DNA of 64,000 nucleotides from Drosophila miranda (GCF_003369915.1 NW_022881614.1:9941001-10005000); one strand, 5' to 3'. Counted from the stretch's first letter, positions 22,091-33,151 are shown. Notes: generated by a model not told the origin, from the letters alone. Translations and numbers: made by a program.

Positions 22091-22555
22091 TTATTCTTAC
22101 ATGCTACCGTCGACCTGTCTTCTTCATCCCGTGCTGCTTGGGTCCTCCGACCCTCCGCCCGGGCTGGAATCTTTGGCTCACATCCCAGGGCAACTCCTAT
22201 GCGCCACCGGCCGGACTCTTTTGACAGGTGTCTCCCTCACACAGTGGCTCGGACCCGAGGATCATCCGACTCCTCGCCCGGTAGTTCACGCATGAGCGGC
22301 ACCCGTCTTTCCGGCCCGACGCTCGTAGTTGCCCCGTGAGTCCGCGTTGAGGCGTGAGCCTGGCCCCTGGGTTTTTTCCTGGTCATCCGCTGTCTGAGAT
22401 TACCCTCCCCGAACCCGGATTCGCCTTCCAGCTTTGGGTGACGCGTTTCCTGTTCAGGTTTGCTGAGCTTTTCCTCTTCTCGTTTTATTTTTCTTTATTC
22501 CTACTAATTTTCTCTTTTTTTCAGATTTCTCCAACCACGTTCTTCCTGTTCCCCT
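22091..22555 (-). mobile_element. Internal fragment of the host retrotransposon between two DINE arrays
   Basis: Non-DINE, GC-rich sequence between the end of the 14-unit array and the next DINE start. It has no recognisable ORF. By position it should be element sequence between the integrase and the 3' ORF. A pyrimidine run ending in CAG near 22525 could be an old splice acceptor on the plus strand. Assignment to the retrotransposon is inferred from context only. Confidence 0.45.
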
Positions 22556-24846
22556 TTTTATACCCGATACTCAAAATGAGTATTGGGGTATATTAGATTT
22601 GTGGTGAAAATGGATGTGTGTAACGTCCAGAAGGAATCGTTTCCGACCCCATAAAATATATATATTCTTGATCAGCATCAATAGCCGAGTCGATTGAGCC
22701 ATGTCTGTCTGTCCGTCTGTCCGTCCGTCCGTCTGTCCGTCTGTCCGTCCGTCCGTCTGTCCGTCTGTCCGTCCCCTTCAGCGCCTAGTGCTCAAAGACT
22801 ATAAGAGCTAGAGAAACGATGTTTTGTATCCAGACTTCTGTGATATGTCACTGCTACAAAAATATTTCAAAACTTCGCACCGCCCACTTCCGCCCCCACA
22901 AAGGACGAAAATCTGTGGCATCCACAATTTTAAAGATATGAGAAAGCCAAAAACGCAGAATCGTAGAGAATGACCATATCTTTTAGACTGCAGAATCTGA
23001 ATTGGATCGTACTATTATTATAGCCAGCATCAAGAAAACAATTTCAATTTTTCTCGCCCTGTCTCTCTCTAACACACACGTAGCATAGGCGGCTTTGCTT
23101 AGAGTAAAACATTAGCGCCTAGATCTCAGAGACTACAAAAGCTAGAGCAACCAAATTTGGTATCCACACTCCTAACATATCGGACCGAGACGAGTTTGTT
23201 TCAAAATTTCGCCACACCCCCTTCGGCCCCGCAAAGGACGAAAATCTGTGGCATCCACAAATCTCAGAGACTATTAAGGCTAGAGCAACCAAATTTGGTA
23301 TCCGCACTTCTGTTAGATCTCACTATAAAACGTGTATCTCAAAATTTCACCCCACCCCCTTACGCCCACACAAAGGACGAAAATCTGTTGCATCCACAAT
23401 ATTGCACATTCGAGAAAACTAAAAACGCAGAATCATAGATAATGACCATATCTATCAGATTGCTGAATCTGGATCAGATCGGATCGTTTTTGTAGCGAAA
23501 AGCAAGAAATCAATTTGCAGTGGCTACGCAGCGTCCGACGTCACGCTCAGACTGATTTTCTGTCTCTCTCGCACGCACTCTTTGTCGTGTCGTTTAATAT
23601 TCGCGGCGTCTGCCGGAGGAGGAGAGCCATACTGACTAAGTATCGGGTATAAATGTAGAGTTGCGGTCTCCGCAGCAACTCACAACGTTCCCCCTCGTTT
23701 TTTATACCCGATACTCAAAATTAGTATTGGGGTATATTAGATTTGTGGGTAAAGTGGATGTGTGTAACGTCCAGAAGGAATCGTTGCCGACCCCATAAAG
23801 TATATATATTCTTGATCAGCATCAATAGCCGAGTCGATTGAGCCATGTCTGTCTGTCCGTCTGTCCGTCCGTCCGTCTGTCCGTCTGTCCGTCCGTCCGT
23901 CTGTCCGTCTGTCCGTCCCCTTCAGCGCCTAGTGCTCAAAGACTATAAGATCTAGAGCAACGATGTTTTGTATCCAGACTTCTGTGATATGTCACTGCTA
24001 CAAAAATATTTCAAAACTTCGCACCGCCCACTTCCGCCCCCACAAAGGACGAAAATCTGTGGCATCCACAATTTTAAAGATATGAGAAAGCCAAAAACGC
24101 AGAATCGTAGAGAATGACCATATCTTTTAGACTGCAGAATCTGAATTGGATCGTACTATTATTATAGCCAGCATCAAGAAAACAATTTCAATTTTTCTCG
24201 CCCTGTCTCTCTCTAACACACACGTAGCATAGGCGGCTTTGCTTAGAGTAAAACATTAGCGCCTAGATCTCAGAGACTAGAGCTAGAGCAACCAAATTTG
24301 GTATCCAGACTCCTAATATATCGTACCGAGACGAGTTTGTTTCAAAATTTCGCCACACCCACTTCCGCCCCCGCAAAGGACGAAAATCTGGGGATATTCA
24401 CAAATCTCAAAGACTATTAACGCTAGAGTAACCAAATTTAGTATCCGCACTCCTGTTAGATCTCACTATAAAACGTATATCTCAAAATTTCGCCCCACCC
24501 CCTTCCGCCTACACAAAGGACGAAAATCTGTTGCATGCACAATATTGCAGATTCGAGAAAACTAAAAACGCAGAATCATAGATAACGACCATATCTATCT
24601 GATTGCTGAATCTGGATCAGATCAGATCATTTGTATAGCCAAAGGAAACAAATCAATTTGCAGTGGCTACGCAGCGCGTGACGTCACGCTCAGACTGATT
24701 TTCTGTCTCTCTCGCACGCACTCTTTGTCGTGTCGTTTAATATTAGCGGCGTCTGCCGGAGGAGAGCCATACTGACTTAGTATCGGGTATAACTGTAGAG
24801 TTGCGGTGTCCGTAGCAACTCACAACGTTCCCCCTCGTTTTTTTTA
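22556..24846 (+). repeat. Second DINE-1-like array, two full units
   Basis: Units start at 22560 and 23704 in the same orientation as the main array and end with the standard CAACGTTCCCCCTCG near 24838. These units differ from the main array: they carry ACGTAGCATAGGCGGCTTTG and an alternating CCGTCTGT run. They are closer to the dispersed copies at 34-50 kb and are probably a separate insertion. Confidence 0.88.
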
Positions 24847-24963
24847 AATCTAAGTGCACAAGTCCATCACCCTGCGTGCTGACGAGTCTCGTGCGTGTCC
24901 TGCGCGGCACCCTTCCCCAGTGTCCTGCGTGGCACTCTACCGTTCCTGGTCCTGCGCGACCCT

Positions 24964-26208
24964 TTAGAGCGACCCATTACAGCCATTCCCCTTCACCCCT
25001 GTGTCTCTCGCTCCTCGGGTTGGGGTTTCAGATCTCGTATGTGTGCCTTTCTCTTCTTCATGTCGCCCTCCTTTCTTAGGTTGCAGATAACTGGGGATAT
25101 AAAGTCCTCTATCTGGTATGGCCCATCGTACCTTGGTGCCTTGGTGCCTTGGTGCCAGCTTCGCGGCGAATCCCTCCGCTGCATTGGAAAGATGGTGCTG
25201 TTTGGCCCACACGACCTCTCCCACTTTGGGTCTCCACGGTCTTCTTCTCAGGTTGTAATGCCTGGCCTGATCCTGGGCTGCCCTTTCCAAGTTGCGTCGA
25301 ACCAACTGAAACAGCTCCTTTATTTTCTTCGCCTTTTCATCCGGCGTCTCTGTGCCTTGTCCCGTGCCTACCGTCTCCTCGTCATATAGGGCCTTTGGCA
25401 GCCGGGGTTCCCTTCCTTGCACCACGAACGCCGGTGAATATCCCGTTGTATCCGACACTCCCGAATTCATGGCCAGCATTAGCTCCGACCATTTTTCGTC
25501 CCAACACCTCTGATCACCCTCGGTGAACTGAGCTATCATGGTCTTTACCGTTCTGTTCGTTCGCTCTGTTGGATTCTCTTGCGCCGTAAACTGGTGGCGA
25601 ACTCCTAGCTGCTCCAGGAATCGTTTAAATGCCCTGCTTGCAAACTGCACCCCATTGTCCGTAATGAAGACTTTGGGCGCCCCAAAACGAGCTATTATGC
25701 GCTCTCGACAGGCCTTTATTAGTGCCTCGGCTGTGGCCTTCCTCAGCGGCACCAACTCGGTCCACTTTGAGAATCGATCCACTAGCACCAACAGCATCGA
25801 GTTCCCATGCTTCGACCTCGGCAGAGGACCCACAAAGTCCGCGCATACCGTTGCCCATGGTTCTTCCGGCACCTGTGTCAACATTTCTCCTGCCGCTTGT
25901 AGCTGACTTGGCTTAAAACGAAGACATAGTTCGCACTTCCGCACGTAGGCCCTCACGTCCCTGTACATCCCTGGCCAGTAATATCTTGCCGCCACCCGTG
26001 CCGCGGTTCTCCTTCCGCCGGCGTGGCCTGCTTCCGGGCTATCGTGGCTTTCCTTTAAAACCCTTTCTCGAGCATATTTCGGCACACATAACTTCCACGA
26101 GGCGACTTCTTGGCTCCCTGCCCGGTGAGGAATGTGCCGGTACAAGTTTCCCCCCTTCTCCACATAGTCGGGGTACTTCGGGGATTCTTTTCTGATCTTT
26201 TCTACCAT
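24964..26208 (-). pseudogene. Integrase of the Osvaldo/Ulysses-like element, frameshifted near the C-terminus
   Basis: The N-terminal HHCC zinc domain is visible (HDSPEAGH, then KCELC). The catalytic core has all three acidic residues: D in VCADFVGPL, D in FITDNGVQF and E in ENPTERTNRT. The C-terminal domain starts with VGEVVWAKQHHLS. At 25131-25154 the 8-mer CCTTGGTG occurs three times in a row. Downstream of it the GPY/F-type motif continues in another frame (about 24993-25130), so two extra 8-bp units have shifted the reading frame. The frame upstream of 26208 joins directly to an RT fragment without an RNase H, which indicates an internal deletion. Confidence 0.8.
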
Positions 26209-26262
26209 GCCCTCTAACCACTTGCAGGGCGGCTCGCCTACTGGTTGTGTTCCTCCTCCTCC

Positions 26263-26956
26263 ACGAACTGTAGGGGCTCTTTGACGGCTCTATGCATCCC
26301 ATTTCTAATAGTTCGTCCACTTTCTGGTTAATCTCGGCCTGCATTTTGGGGTTCTTCGGGTAATATCTTTGCTTAATCGGTTGCGGGTCACTCATGGTGA
26401 TTGTGTGCACCGCCACATTAGACACCCCCTCGATCTTGGAAAATGCCTCCAACTCTCGGGCTAAGAAGTCCTCCACTGGCTCTTCCCTCGCCCCCTCATT
26501 CAGCATCATGCCCGCTAACCCCTCTCTGGCGGCCACTCTTAGGGTCGTGTCCGTTTTGTTGTCGGACTCCGGAGCCGTGTCTCCAGCCTCGGCCTTCGCC
26601 ACGGACAGTCTTTCCTCCTGGTCTCCTCGTTCCCGATCTTGGGCAGGGAGCACCACCCTGTGCCCTGCGCAGGTCACCACTGCCCCGACCGCGCGGAGAA
26701 AATCCCATCCCAACACTAGCTCATCAATCACACCCGGCAATACGAGTAGCATTGGGATCTCCTTGTTCCCAAAGCATACCTTCGTTTCAATCTGGCACGT
26801 GACCTCCTGGCTATGGCCATCCGCCAACCTCACCCTTTTCCTTGCCGCCGCCTCCCGGCCTTCACCCCTTAGTCGGTCCGCCAGCTCGCGGCTCACGAAA
26901 CTGCTGGTAGCTCCTGTATCCACCGTGGCTTGCAGCTCCATGCCCGCGACCTCCAC
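26263..26956 (-). pseudogene. Protease and N-terminal reverse transcriptase fragment of the same element
   Basis: A retropepsin domain is clear: the active site TVDTGATSSFVS near the start and the partner motif LVLGWDFLRAVG. It is followed by an RT entry region (KQRYYPKNPKMQAEINQK, LLEMGCIEPSKSPYSS). The frame then leaves RT: the YxDD palm, thumb and RNase H are absent, and the next residues are an out-of-frame reading of the integrase start. The deletion junction lies near 26262. Confidence 0.75.
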
Positions 26957-26997
26957 TACTGCGGATAACTGCTCCTCCTCGCTGGTCAGCCTGCCGA

Positions 26998-27444
26998 CTA
27001 GGCTTGAGGGACCGTTTCTTGCGACCCTGGGGTTCTCCCCCTTTCGGTCTCTCGACTTCGATCCCTTCCTTGGTGGCGGGACCTGCTAGGCGTCCCTGTG
27101 TGCGAGCGTTCCGGTATTGCCACTGAGAGACTCGCGATCAATTCTCGTTCTATGTCGACTGGGGACCTCCACAGCGCCGCCGCGGCTGCGCCGGGTGGGG
27201 GTGCCAGGTGCTCGTACGCGGCTTGTTTGTCCTCCGCCCGGGGTGTCGGCGAGGACCTGTCCGCCCGACACTCCCATACCTCAATCAGATCGGCCCACTC
27301 TGACTCATCCTCGTGCTCCCTCATCCACTCCTTAAATGTTCTTCTCATTTCGTCCACTGTGCCCTCCAGCCGCACGCCGAAGGCGTGACCGCATTGGACA
27401 AGCTCCTCCTTTCTCAACCGGTGGATCCATTGTCCCTTCCCCAT
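26998..27444 (-). pseudogene. gag N-terminal fragment of the Osvaldo/Ulysses-like element
   Basis: The ATG at 27444 begins MGKGQWIHRLRKEELV. A SAP-like motif follows (FGVRLEGTVDEMRRTFKEW), typical of Ty3/gypsy gag starts, then a Ser/Arg-rich stretch (RSRHQGRDRSRETERGR). The frame ends after about 149 codons with no capsid core or zinc knuckles, so most of gag is deleted. The open frame continues upstream into the LTR only because of the deletion that fused LTR sequence to the leader. Confidence 0.65.
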
Positions 27445-27527
27445 TGTCTCGTCTATATTTCTCCTCCCTTTGTCGTCGGGTGTGGCAGCGTTGAGGCTAA
27501 CGATTGGGGAAATTTGACCTCCGCTAT

Positions 27528-28098
27528 TGCTCCGCCACTCAAATCCGCACTCTACGTCTCGCACTCCCCTCTTAGCTTCCGCCGGCAAATGTGGATCACC
27601 TCTTAACTTAGACTCACTCTGGGGGGCAGGCGGGGCCTGTCTTCCTGTTGCTATTCACTTCACTGCACTTCTTCGAACCGTACCGCGTATCACTCTTACG
27701 TTTCGGCGGGGTTTCAACGTGCGCGCGCGATCACTTATCCACGGAAAGAGACCCGCTTCGTCGCCGCAGCCTCCTTTTATAGCCCCTTGACGGGCCCCGG
27801 CTCGGCGTCGGTAGTTTTCCATCGCCGTCTCCTGGTTTCCACGGCCTTCGTAACGGGGCCTGGCCGGTGGCGTGATCCCATGCCCTTATTTGGTCATGCG
27901 TCGGATCTTTGTCGGCCCGAGAGCGGGACACTTCTCCTCTCGGGGCCCTTGGCCTCTTCGCCGCATCCGGATATCCGTGGGTATCTGGGCTGACCTCCGC
28001 CTTATCCCGCCAGCCATCAGCCTTTATCCGACCGTCCCACCGCCTTTATCCGGCTATGCTTAGTCGAATTCGGCCTGTGGGAACCGCGGTTCCTTACA
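27528..28098 (-). repeat. 5' LTR of the Osvaldo/Ulysses-like element, U5 end deleted
   Basis: Starts TGTAAGGAACC at 28098 and follows the 3' LTR until about 27528, where similarity stops. The last 230 bp or so of the LTR, including its poly(A) signal, and the primer-binding site are missing. A TATA box is kept at 27775-27781. Confidence 0.78.
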
Positions 28099-28102
28099 AG
28101 CT
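28099..28102. repeat. Target-site duplication AGCT, right copy
   Basis: AGCT directly after the LTR terminus ...TTACA. It matches 5109-5112. Confidence 0.6.
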
Positions 28103-29789
28103 TATGCCGCTTCACTGGCGATGCCAGCAGCCTGCCAACCATTCCCCACCCTCATCTCCATCGCCTCTCCATCGCCTCCCCGTTTGAATATTTTGCATTA
28201 TTGATAAACTGCTTTCTCGTAGTCGTCATCGTTGTCGTGGCAAGAAATAAAGCCGCGGCAAAGAATATTTATGACACTAGGAACACAAAAATATGTACAT
28301 CTATATGTAGGTACGAACGGTATGTATTCGCAGTCAACGGAGCGAACCGGAGCGACAGGCAGGACCGCCCCGGCCCAGCCGGGCACGCCCCAAAGCTCGA
28401 AACGTGTCGGGCATTGAGCGCTTGAACGTGTGTAACAGGCTTCTTCCACGACAGGAGCCGGACCCTCTACGTACCTCCACAGGATAATATAATGGTACTT
28501 TTACAAACGTTTGCTGGCGATACATGGCGATGGGACAAGGTTTGACTACAGTAGATCAGTTCTTGGCTATTTACTCATGGGAAAAGGCTTGGGAAAACCT
28601 TTGTTATCTATTCACATACAACGAAATAGCATTATTAATCAGTTTATGCTATAAATAATACCTATAAGTATGGATAGGAACCAGCTGTAAATGGTAGAAA
28701 ATAATTTCATCCTTAGGTCATACAAAATTCTCCATTATCCACTCCAAACTACTAGAAACTCTTGCAATTTTTGGCAATTTCTGATGGGTACCCTGCATAA
28801 AGGTGGGGAAACGGGCGATACAGGCAACAATTAAGCGTTTAACTGTGGCGCAACCACTACGCAAAGCACGGAAATGCTGCAAAATTATAAAGATACTACC
28901 GCAGTAGTGCGTGGTCTCGGTATCGGTATCGGCAGCCTCGCTAGTTCAAAAAGCATTTTCCCGACCACCTTTCCCTGCGTGGCTCTACCTACTGTGGCCC
29001 AGCATTCTCCGTTCTCACGCAGTCACTGCAAAAAATATTCGGACGATGGACGTTGTAATTGCATTTGCTTTGTTGTTACTTACAAAAAGCATGCAGCCAT
29101 AAAGAGGAGAAAGGCGAGAAGAAGTTAACGAACGGAAGCGTGCACCGCACAAAGTGCGAGAACGTACTGGAATGACATGAAAAACAAAGATATAGACGAT
29201 ACACCTTTCTACAATGTACCTTTCAAAAAATGTGGCTATAATTCGAAAAATTATGTAGAAACATATGGAAACAATCTTTAAACAGCTACATACATATGTA
29301 TATGTAAAAATATATGTATATCATTTGTAGTTTACAGATTCCGTTTCCATTCATCCTTCGACTATCATGTTTTTTATCGACTCTGTACGAATTGCATATA
29401 TGTATGTAGATTTATGAGATAAATACAAATGTACATACATATGTACATATCTTATATCCCAAGGCTAGTTTCTGTAGCTCTGGCATCTACGAGCGCGACG
29501 ATTGATCGACTGACTGTTAATCTTGATCAAAGAATGCCATATCCCCACAATATACCCATCTATATGACAATTACAGGGCATGGGTAAAACAGTCAAATGG
29601 GCGTGGTCATGGGCATTGCGTCTGTCTGGTACGAACACATCACGTAGCGAAGTTGCCGCAACTAAAACTTCATCAATTTGCCTTGCGAAAGCTTGGCAAC
29701 TTTTTGCCCCAAAATCTCTCTCTCTCTCTCTTTCGCTTTGTCTCTGTCTCTCTGCGGATGCGTCTGATGGGTGGTGCAGTAAGTATATC

Positions 29790-29790
<1 letters not shown>
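28103..29790. other. Unassigned AT-rich intergenic sequence
   Basis: No supported coding region. It contains ACATACATATGTATATG-type runs (29285-29320, 29395-29450) and a (TC)n tract at 29715-29731. Its start was contiguous with sequence left of 5113 before the retrotransposon insertion. Confidence 0.5.

Positions 29791-29793
<3 letters not shown>

Positions 29794-29822
<29 letters not shown>
29794..29822. repeat. (CA)n microsatellite
   Basis: About 14 CA repeats directly abutting the 5' end of a LINE fragment. It may mark the truncation or insertion point. Confidence 0.9.
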
Positions 29823-29825
<3 letters not shown>

Positions 29826-29827
<2 letters not shown>

Positions 29828-30670
29828 TGTACGCAGCGCCAATCTGGGCGGCAGCGGTCATAAACAACCAAAGCCTGCGAAGGAAGTTAGCTGCTCCATC
29901 TGAGGGTCATCTCGGCTTACAGGACTGTGTCCGAGGACGCAGCACTAGTCCTAGCGGGTATGATACCCGTGGACATACTGGCCAGGGAGATGAAAATAGT
30001 GTACGAAAAGAGTACGGCGCAGGGAACCATAGGCGGCACGGCGGCCATCCGCAATACAGCGCGACAGGCCTCCATCGAAACATGGCAGGAACGGTGGAAT
30101 CAGAACGTCAAAGGGAGTTGGACGCATAAATTGATCAGTAGCGCGAAGGAGTGGATCGGAAGGAGCAGAGGCACGCGGACTACCACATAACGCAATTCCT
30201 AACCGCGCATGGGGCTATCGTAGCTACCTATATAAGTATAAACACGATACCAGCCCATACTGCCCTACGTGCCCAACCGCAATCGAAGACCCGGAGCATG
30301 CCCTCTACGGCTGTAAGAGATACGCAGCATGGACGGAGAATATCCCCCCAGCAGAGTTGCTGGTTAGCTTTATGACAGCATCGGAGGATAACTATATATA
30401 CGTGTACCGTCTCATCAAGCGCATCCAGGATGACCTGAGACGATGCAAGAAAGAGCGGCATGTAGCGGCCTAGAATAGGCCCCCCCTCCCCGCGAAGCAA
30501 TACCTAACGGTGATCCCGCGGGGGAAGAGGTGTGTATGTGTGTGGGGTGGTTTTAGTACGTATGACTTTACTAGAGCAAGGAATCGTGCATGCCAATGGC
30601 ACGGGTCATTGGTATCTCATGAAGATTTCCACTCCTCATGGCGCATCCAAGAAAAAAAAAAAAAAAAAAC
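29826..30670 (+). pseudogene. 3' end of a non-LTR retrotransposon (R1/LOA-like), with poly(A) tail
   Basis: The translation gives the end of a LINE RT (YAAPIWAAAVINNQSLRRKLA) in one frame. A shift of frame follows, then EDAALVLAGMIPVDILAREMK, the C-terminal WTHKLISSAKEWIGR, DYHITQFLTAHG and a cysteine/histidine motif (CPTC...EHALYGC) in shifted frames. A 3' UTR ends in 18 A residues at 30652-30669. This order fits R1/LOA-type elements. The copy is 5'-truncated and carries at least two frameshifts. Confidence 0.7.
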
Positions 30671-31225
30671 GTGCATGCAGCCCCCGACCAGTCGTCCACT
30701 GCATAAAGGACATTACATCCCATGGTTTGGTTTGAGCTTCATTTTGTGTAATTTTCAGAGACTCCTCCTGACTGCCCATCCATCGTTCCATTTGGCTATT
30801 AATGCCTAGCGTTTTATTTATGATTAATTACGGCGTTTAAAAGTCCATAAATTTTCTGTGCAAAAGTGCATTTTTTATTGACAAAAATAATTAAATACGT
30901 CACACCCATAATGAGAGCCTGCAACAGTCCCGGCATCCAGACACAGACACAATATGAGGGCGGGTGGCACAACTCAATGAAATATGATTTTACATTAAAG
31001 AAATTTCCTTCCTTTGATTTAAATATCCATTGACTTGATTACATTACGGCAGGCTGCATAATAAGATTCATTTACCATCTGTATTTAAGGCAAAATTAAA
31101 CATTTTACTACTCCTGGCACTGAAAGAGATCGAATTTAAGGATAGATTGCATTGAGATTTAAAGCTCTGCTTTGATAAGCTATTATTTATTACTTCTTTT
31201 TTATATGAAACCTCACATACGAATG
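30671..31225. other. Intergenic sequence, nothing recognised
   Basis: AT-rich, without a supported ORF or repeat. ATTATTTATT near 31183-31192 may supply the poly(A) signal of the minus-strand gene that follows. Confidence 0.4.
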
Positions 31226-31527
31226 CTAATTCCTTTGACTGTCATACACGGAAACCACAAAGGCCCCATCGTCCTGACGATAAACCAGGCCATTGTGCAC
31301 CACATACGTCCAGAAGTACAGGGTATCGCCCAAATTGAGCACCATCTCGCGATCCCGAAAGGTCCAACGTCCCCGCTTCGCTTTGGGTATATGCCCTCTG
31401 CATCTGGTATAGAGACCTCGAATCCCTTGGGGTAGAAAACCCGTACGCTAGCATCTGGTACTTTGTAGGCGTGGCCCGACCAAGCCAGCAGCGATAGTAG
31501 AGCCAGACAGAACGTAAGACGAAGCAT
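31226..31527 (-). pseudogene. GNBP-like (CBM39 beta-glucan-binding) secreted protein, internally deleted
   Basis: The signal peptide MLRLTFCLALLSLLAWSGHA is followed by the CBM39 start YKVPDASVRVFYPKGFEVSI, ending PDAEGI. The next residues should be the middle of the domain. Instead the frame shifts. The downstream domain half (RGRWTFRDREMVLNLGDTLY, then YVVHNGLVYRQDDGAFVV) follows in another frame and ends with TAG at 31226-31228. About 30 codons plus an odd number of bases are missing near 31395-31405. Intact relatives bind microbial beta-glucan in the hemolymph. Single-domain members include GNBP-like 3 (CG13422), whose CG number is next to that of Obp57c. The neighbouring OBP here supports that orthology. 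Confidence 0.75.
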
Positions 31528-31671
31528 TGAAACGGTACGGAGCGGCAGCGGGAGCGGTATTATAGAATCGAAGCTTCCAACAGAACTGGGAATGAAACTG
31601 ATATTCCGGCAGATCTGGTGTTTCCTTATCAATATTAAAGAGAGAAAGAGAGAGAGCACAAGCTTTATTTT

Positions 31672-32152
31672 TTAATCATTATCATTCCCAGTGGTCGCTG
31701 CTCTCAACGACATTAGACAGTTGGCCATGCCGAAACCATATTCACAAATATCCATTTCATCGGCGAACTCGTAGCGACAGTTGGCCACGCTATTGGGCCA
31801 CAACTTCTCCAGGGCCTCCGTTTCCAGGTACTTCTCCATATGCAGCTCCCCCGAACCATCCATGAGATTCATATCGAACAGCATGCAAGTGGCATAACAC
31901 TTAAAAGTCCGATCCAGATCGTTGCCATCCAAGTTCTTTAGCCAGTGGTCAAGGTATGCTTTTTGCTCCTCCGGGGTTGTGAATTTTTGCCCTCGACATG
32001 GGTTAAATATTGCAGTATTACTCTGTGTAAAGAGAGGTAGGAGAAGAATACCAACGCAACGTATGGTATCATCGTTTCAAAGATCAACTTACGTGGGCAT
32101 AACCATATAAAAGGAACACCGAAAGAAGCAACGATAGAAGTTGATATGACAT
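31672..32152 (-). CDS. Obp57c: Odorant-binding protein (PBP/GOBP family), apparently intact
   Basis: Two exons. 32093-32152 encodes the signal peptide MSYQLLSLLLSVFLLYGYAH. A 70-bp intron (GTAAGT...ACACAG) follows, and 31672-32022 encodes the mature protein. Six cysteines have classic OBP spacing: one in NPCRG, C-X3-C in KCYATC, one in VANCRYE, and C-X8-C from DIC to ANC. The frame is uninterrupted and ends GNDND. OBPs are soluble carriers secreted into sensillum lymph or other fluids. The symbol is inferred from adjacency to the GNBP-like gene (CG13421 and CG13422 have consecutive numbers) rather than from alignment. Another Obp56/57-cluster member is possible. Confidence 0.8.
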
Positions 32153-32200
32153 GTTTTTCACTCGAAATGTTGTTTGATGATACGGGTATATTCCTACGAG

Positions 32201-32208
32201 TACTTATA
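32201..32208 (-). promoter_or_regulatory. TATA box of the OBP gene
   Basis: TATAAGTA on the minus strand, about 50 bp upstream of the start codon. It is the only TATA-like site close to the gene. Confidence 0.5.
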
Positions 32209-32460
32209 GCAAACAGCTCTCAACTGAATAATCTGATATATAATACAAAATACTCGTACTATTCTTCGTGTGGACAAAAGGTGAAATCTGATTTCCAATT
32301 ATTCGAGTACTAATTGGGTTTAAAGATTCAGATACTCTTGATTGGCGGGCATCTATCCAGAACTTTAAGCAGAATATTCCCCTCTCCCATTTCAAATAAC
32401 AATTTATACATTGAGCCCATAGTTTATTTCATTTTAATTTATTTAATACTTGCAGAGTGC

Positions 32461-33151
32461 TCAAGGATGATACTGTCCATCCTCCACCTCTCCATGCTCC
32501 GACTGGGCAGCTAGAGCCAGGCGCTGCGCCTCCTGCTGGGCTCCGATGGCCGCATGCTCTGCTGCGATGCGCTCGAAGTCGCTCAGATGCTTCTGAGTGG
32601 CATGGGCGACAGCGGCGCTGGCGTGTGGGGCAGCTGCTTGAGACTGCAGGGGGGGAATGGAATGGAATGGAAAACAAAGCTTCAGCACGATCCGCTCAGT
32701 GGCCATATGCACTGTTATACACGAGCACTCACCGCTTGGCCGGACGTGTGGCTTCTCTTGTGCAATGCGGTTATACGCGTCGAAGTGTCTGCGCTTGGCT
32801 GCCTTGACGGCGGCACTGTCCTCCAGCTTGTGGCTCAGCTGAGGGTGGAAGCCGTTCTCATCGTCCACATACTGAACGGTGCGCACCTGGTTCTTGGGAT
32901 CCACGTAGGAGAAGGCGCCGCGGATGACGCCCGTCCAGCCTGATAGCTAAACACGTACGGATTGGCCGGACTGTGGGTCTCGTGGTTGACAAGATGAGAC
33001 ACATCTGAGGCGACTCTGGTGGCACTCAGTGCGCATACGACCTTCGTGACAAAATCAAAAATCAGGAAGAGTGGGCGCCCGTTAGGTCATTGTGGCTGAG
33101 GCAATCACTCCTACGACTTACCAAAATGATCATCAACTGCTTCATGGCCAT
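32461..33151 (-). pseudogene. Rebers-Riddiford (RR) cuticle protein gene with a frameshift in the chitin-binding domain
   Basis: Exon 1 (33122-33151) encodes MAMKQLMIIL. Exon 2 (32733-33041, after an 80-bp intron) continues the signal peptide VVCALSATRVASD and then HLVNHETHSPANPYVFSYQA. The RR core GAFSYVDPKNQVRTVQYVDD, then ENGFHPQLSH, lies in a different frame. A single-step frameshift at about 32930-32942 therefore breaks the domain. A 99-bp intron (32634-32732) leads to exon 3 (32461-32633), an Ala/Gln/His-rich tail ending GEVEDGQYHP. RR proteins bind chitin in the cuticle. The same frameshift is present in the duplicated fragment at 38821-39184, so it predates the duplication. Confidence 0.72.

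Larger units (their letters stand above)
5113..28098 (-). mobile_element. Osvaldo/Ulysses-like Ty3/gypsy LTR retrotransposon, split by DINE arrays
   Basis: Read on the minus strand: a truncated 5' LTR (28098 down to about 27528), gag, protease, partial RT, integrase, two tandem DINE units, a 465-bp element fragment, a 14-unit DINE array, a charged ORF, a polypurine tract, and a full 3' LTR (5962 down to 5113). The outer LTR ends are TGT...ACA. The 4 bp outside each end are identical: AGCT at 5109-5112 and 28099-28102. That is the target-site duplication expected of a single insertion. Without the arrays about 6.9 kb of element remains. Missing parts are the 5' LTR U5 end, the PBS, most of gag, the RT palm and the RNase H, so the copy cannot move by itself. 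The clade is inferred from the integrase motif ENPTERTNRT and the gag motif. Confidence 0.75.

Noticed and set aside
26998-27588. Long gag frame starting inside the LTR (MPAEAKRGVRDVECGF)
   Set aside because: The first 48 codons are LTR sequence fused by deletion. The natural start is the ATG at 27444.
28198-28449. Minus-strand 83-codon frame with several cysteines
   Set aside because: No start context, signal or domain. A chance frame in intergenic sequence.
29280-29460. ACATACATATGTATATG runs as a possible satellite or origin
   Set aside because: Common simple AT-rich repeats in Drosophila intergenic DNA, without periodic structure here.
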